A stretch of DNA of 64,000 nucleotides from Acidobacteria bacterium 13_1_20CM_3_53_8. Lineage in GTDB: Bacteria > Acidobacteriota > Blastocatellia > Pyrinomonadales > Pyrinomonadaceae. Where the stretch lies: assembly GCA_001920415.1 (NCBI GenBank), contig MNJR01000047.1, positions 62,001 to 126,000 of the forward strand. Reading direction: 5' to 3'. Shown here in pieces: positions 61,061 through 64,000 of the stretch. Position 1 is the stretch's first letter, and each line of letters opens with the position of its first letter. The position numbers and the translations under genes are program-made. The notes under the pieces were generated by a model. The model had not been told where the DNA came from. It worked only from the letters and a program-made list of their open reading frames with translations, and searched no databases.

Positions 61061-62191
61061 TCAATCATGGCTCATGCCTTCCGAAAACTCTTTCGCGCGC
61101 GAGCCTACGGCTTCGTCAAGTGAGCGTAAGCCTTCTCGTTCTAAAATCCTTGCCAGCCCTTCATTGATCTCGCGCGCCACTCGCGGCCCCTGATATATGA
61201 AGCCCGTGTAAAGTTGCACCAGACACGCTCCTGCGCAAATCTTCTCCCATGCGTCTTCGGCTGTAAAAATTCCGCCGACACCAATTATTGGCATAGAGCC
61301 GCGCGTCATTCTATAGAGCGCTGCGACGACTTCGGTCGAGCGCGAGCGCAAAGGCGCGCCGCTCAGGCCGCCTTCGCCGAAAGATTCTATATTACGTTTG
61401 GGCGTACGCAACCCTTTGCGCTCCGTAGTAGTGTTCGTTGCGATTATCCCTGCAATTTTTGTCTCCTGCGCGACACGAACAATCTCTTCTATCTCTACAG
61501 AAATCAAATCAGGAGCGATCTTAACAAGCATAGGCACGGCTTCGCGCCCCGCTCTTTTCTCCGCCAACTCACGATTTCGTTTTTGAAGAGCATAGAGCAG
61601 AGAACTGAGCGCTTCGGCGCTTTGCAGCTTGCGCAGGTTCGGCGTGTTCGGCGAGCTTACGTTCACTACGACGTAATCGGCCACATCATAAATCTTATCA
61701 AAACAGGCTAGGTAATCCTCGGCAGCTTCTTCAAGAGGAACAGCGCGGCTCTTGCCTATATTGATGCCAAGCACGCAGTCTGTAGGATGCTGGCGCAACC
61801 GCTCCGCAATTCTAGCCGCGCCTTCATTATTAAAGCCCGCGCGATTTATCAGAGCCTGATCCTGCGGAAGCCGGAAGAGGCGTGGGCGAGGATTCCCCGG
61901 CTGCGGTTGGTTGGTCACCGAGCCGACCTCTACGAATCCGAAGCCAAGCGCACAGAGAGCCTGCGCCGCAGCACCATTTTTGTCGAACCCCGCCGCAATC
62001 CCAACAGGATTTTTGAAGAGTAAACTGAAGCGCCGCAGTTCGCCAAAAGGTGAGCGCATGTATCTGCTCGCAGCAGCGTGCCGCGCCCAGCGAGTGCCAA
62101 GCATCATGGCTAGCGAGTGAAGCGCAAGTTCGTGCGCCGTTTCAGGCGGGAGTCGAAAAAGAAGCGGTCTAAGGATTGAGCGATAAAGCAT
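61061..62191 (-). CDS. pyrD: Dihydroorotate dehydrogenase (quinone)
   Basis: 376 residues from ATG 62191; the in-frame extension to 62263 merely translates repeat words and is rejected. Class 2 enzyme, membrane-associated, oxidises dihydroorotate with quinone. N-terminal hydrophobic helix region (LYRSILRPLLFRLPPETAHE), KNPVGIAAGFDKNG, VEVGSVTNQPQPGNPRPRLF, NINIGKS-like GINIGKSRAV, NVSSPNTPNLRKLQ (catalytic Ser region) and IGVGGIFTAEDAWEKI for FMN binding. Confidence 0.95.
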   Translation of the reverse strand: MLYRSILRPLLFRLPPETAHELALHSLAMMLGTRWARHAAASRYMRSPFGELRRFSLLFKNPVGIAAGFDKNGAAAQALCALGFGFVEVGSVTNQPQPGNPRPRLFRLPQDQALINRAGFNNEGAARIAERLRQHPTDCVLGINIGKSRAVPLEEAAEDYLACFDKIYDVADYVVVNVSSPNTPNLRKLQSAEALSSLLYALQKRNRELAEKRAGREAVPMLVKIAPDLISVEIEEIVRVAQETKIAGIIATNTTTERKGLRTPKRNIESFGEGGLSGAPLRSRSTEVVAALYRMTRGSMPIIGVGGIFTAEDAWEKICAGACLVQLYTGFIYQGPRVAREINEGLARILEREGLRSLDEAVGSRAKEFSEGMSHD

Positions 62192-62210
62192 CAGTGGCCG
62201 AGGCGACAAG

Positions 62211-62273
62211 TAACGAGTGACAAGTCGGGTTGAAGAATAATCTTTTCTCCTATGACTTGTCATCTTTCACACA
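62211..62273. repeat. Word-type inverted repeat GTGACAAGTC
   Basis: AGTGACAAGTCGGGTTGAAG and CTCCTATGACTTGTCATC form imperfect arms around AATAATCTTTTCTCC. It covers the region just before the pyrD start, as seen for many genes here. Confidence 0.6.
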
Positions 62274-62776
62274 TCACTGCTTTGCGGCTTATGTGATTAT
62301 CCCCTAAAGCTCATACAATCTCCCACAGTACGCTTTGCCTAAAAGCTACAGCGATAGAATGTCAAAATAAGGATTGAGATTTGCTATGAATAGCTGTAAA
62401 AGTAACCTATCTGGTGTGGAAGCACCACAGCCACCTAATTCATCAACTAGTATTGGCTGCCTAATTACTCGGCCAATACAAATTCCATAGCAATTCCTTA
62501 AGGTGCGGCGGATTAGACGGTTAAATGGGCGTAATATGACACGGCGATTAGTACGCCTAATTATAGTTATGTCTCCGCTTCGCATTGATACAAAGTTGAG
62601 CACCGCCTCGCCTCTGTTGATGAATTGAGACATTGAATGGATAATTCGTGTGGCTGGTTGAATCTGGATGCAGGCTGAATCAACCTATAGTGAAAGTACA
62701 TGCCATTCAGTGTTGGCTATTCAAGTTGATAATTGAAAAGATCAATCGTTCGGCTCGGCGGAATGTATGCGCTACA

Positions 62777-62884
62777 ACATAACAATTCGATCAACCCGAC
62801 GCCTCAATTGAAATCCTTTCATCATTGTCCTCTCCGATTTGCTAGAATGCTGCTCGTCGGCACGGGTTATCTCAAGCGTTATCT
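62777..62884 (+). repeat. attC site 1 of an integrase-less cassette pair
   Basis: 108 bases. 5' half ACATAACAATTCGATCAACC then CGACGC; 3' half GTCGGCACGGGTTATCTCAA then GCGTTATCT. The AAC-spacer-TCAACCCGAC and GGGTTA-spacer-GCGTTA layout is that of attC. Shares 17 bases (GGTTATCTCAAGCGTTA) and CCTTTCATCATT with site 2. Confidence 0.75.
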
Positions 62885-63058
62885 GTACTGCGCCGCTAAT
62901 GCGAGAGTTGAATTGAAAAGAGGTTGTGCATCGCCGCTCGCTTCGTTGAATAATGATGAGAGTTGAATTGCTTGACTTCGGCGAATTGGATAGAACATTG
63001 AATGATAATGCGAGGCCAATCGCTGTCGCGTGCGCTCGCGGCGAGAGTTGTGGCGCGC

Positions 63059-63167
63059 CAGATAACAAATCAATCAACCGGACGCTCGACCTGGATGCCT
63101 TTCATCATTTATCTTTACGACGATAGTTGGATGATTGCTCTCACGCCGGTTATCTCAAGCGTTAGGC
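63059..63167 (+). repeat. attC site 2
   Basis: 109 bases. R'' CAGATAAC (63059-63066) is the exact complement of GTTATCTG that starts the cassette at site 1 (62878-62885), the strict rule for one cassette. Then AAATCAATCAACCGGACGCT; 3' half CGCCGGTTATCTCAAGCGTT with R' GTTAGGC (63161-63167, a full match to GTTRRRY). The enclosed cassette is 283 bases and has no convincing gene. Upstream, 62283-62776 shows no gene either. Confidence 0.8.
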
Positions 63168-63334
63168 GCAATTGAGAGAAACGAATACAATATAAGCGTT
63201 ATGAATGATAAGAAACTAGAAAAATTAGCTGTCTTATTAACGGCAGCAGCAGGAGACTGCCACACCTTAATCTAGTGAATAAAAAACATTGATATAAGCA
63301 AGTTTCTTACGGAGACTACTAATTACATTGGAAA

Positions 63335-64000
63335 CTAAGTTTTCTGATATTGAGCATTCTCAGCATTGACTTCTCTGTAATGCCGGTTCAATTTGCCTCT
63401 GGCTGATTCAATCGAGAACTGCCACTTGATCTTGATGGCTTTCTCTTCGCGCTCTTTGACAATCGTCAAGACTTCTGTGGTTAGCTCTTCTTTGCTGGCG
63501 ATGCGCCTCGACAAACATTGCTTGGAGAGAGCAGAAAACTCGATCTCGATCATGTTGAGCCAACTGGCCGACTTCGGTGTGTAATGAAACTCAAAGCGTT
63601 GCGCCAAGGCGAAGGCTTCTGCTGCACTGAAGCTCTCGTAAAAAGAGCTGGTCGAATGCGTGTTGAGGTTGTCCTGCACGACCCTGATCTTCTTAGCTTC
63701 TGGGTATCGGGCAGCCAACTCTTTCATAAACAGTGCGTATTCTTATTTGGTCCGGCGGTCAAAGACTTGCGCCACTCGCCGCCCGGTCTTTGGTTCAATC
63801 GCCATCAGCAGTGCGCAAGAGCCATTTTTCTGGTAAGCATAATGCTCGCGCACGGGCTGGCCTGCTTTCATCTCAAGACCTGCCACCTGCTCGCCAATCA
63901 AGAAACATGGGCGCTCATCGAAGCAAATCACTGGATATTGCTGATCATACGGCAAGGCATAAAGAGAGAGAATCTGTTCCATGCGCGCGATGAAAGAGGA
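63335..64000 (-). pseudogene. IS630-family transposase with in-frame stop (runs off the window)
   Basis: The minus-strand frame is open from the window edge: PVICFDERPCFLIGEQVAGL (first catalytic Asp region), EHYAYQKNGSCALLMAIEPK, VAQVFDRRTK, then TAA at 63743-63745, then in the same frame EYALFMKELAARYPEAKKIR, VVQDNLNTHS (second Asp) and FHYTPKSASWLNMIEIEFSA (Glu). That is the IS630 DDE core. One sense codon has become TAA, without loss of frame. The protein ends at 63335 with the usual basic tail. Terminal repeats and TA duplication could not be assigned. Confidence 0.88.

Noticed and set aside
62192-62263. N-terminal extension of PyrD by 24 residues
   Set aside because: These codons translate a GACAAGTC-type repeat; the ATG at 62191 fits the family N-terminus.
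62346-62633. 95-codon minus-strand frame in the AT-rich gap after pyrD
   Set aside because: No ribosome site, no recognisable fold and basic/hydrophobic composition without pattern; could be a lost cassette gene, but support is too weak.
62733-63077. Frames on both strands over the attC sites (77 and 101 codons)
   Set aside because: They translate the attC sequences themselves (NNSINPT-like peptides), a known source of false genes at such sites.
63743-63745. Selenocysteine or programmed frameshift in the IS630 transposase
   Set aside because: The codon is TAA, the frame does not change, and no slippery sequence is seen.

Overview
The window looks like chromosomal DNA of a Gram-negative, free-living heterotroph. 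It has lipoprotein and TonB-type genes, quinone-type pyrD, a SUF iron-sulfur operon, MEP isoprenoid genes, and a GC content near 50 percent. The gene content and the intergenic repeat words (GTCAGTACCGCCTGCGGTAG, GTAAAAAGGTAAAAGGC and others) remind me of Acidobacteriota of the Blastocatellia/Pyrinomonadales type. That placement is inference and no rRNA gene is present to test it.

Layout. 1-2.7 kb: small accessory genes (racemase homologue, acetyltransferase, nucleotidyltransferase pair) with integron-like attC remnants. 2.7-6.7 kb: glutamate dehydrogenase, an ArsC/Spx-family reductase whose first redox cysteine is an in-frame TGA (candidate selenoprotein), a secreted esterase and radA. 8.9-21.1 kb: a PIN-TRAM protein, ispD and ispF, then a nucleoside uptake and salvage block (pyrimidine phosphorylase, BMP lipoprotein, ATPase, two permeases, purine nucleoside phosphorylase, uridine kinase, cytidine deaminase, exported adenosine-type deaminase). 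22.5-28.6 kb: an Rrf2 regulator with its own promoter/operator, then sufB, C, D, S, U. 29-37 kb: MenC-type enolase, M20 peptidase, exonuclease III, SDR, a three-part peptidoglycan hydrolase, a cyclase-like domain and nnrD. 39.4-54.5 kb, mostly minus strand: a reductive pyrimidine degradation cluster (preT, preA, dihydropyrimidinase, beta-ureidopropionase, NCS1 permease, aminotransferase, aldehyde dehydrogenase). It is interrupted by a membrane-linked STAND-TPR module, a MntA/HepT toxin-antitoxin pair and a JAB-peptidase group. 54.9-62.2 kb: an acyl-CoA ligase, an integron-type acetyltransferase cassette, a DUF3108 protein, a hydrolase, pyrF and pyrD. 62.8-64 kb: two attC sites without integrase, and an IS630-family transposase with a premature stop.

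The most unusual general property is the intergenic DNA. More than twenty gene gaps hold long inverted repeats. Many have arms built from tandem 7-9 base words, and their centres often resemble each other. Several are nested up to four levels deep. Some supply stop codons and C-terminal codons to the upstream gene and end right at the next start codon. Four genes are visibly broken or suspect: dihydropyrimidinase (internal deletion), hepT (frameshift), the IS630 transposase (nonsense codon) and the cyclase-like gene (missing N-terminus).
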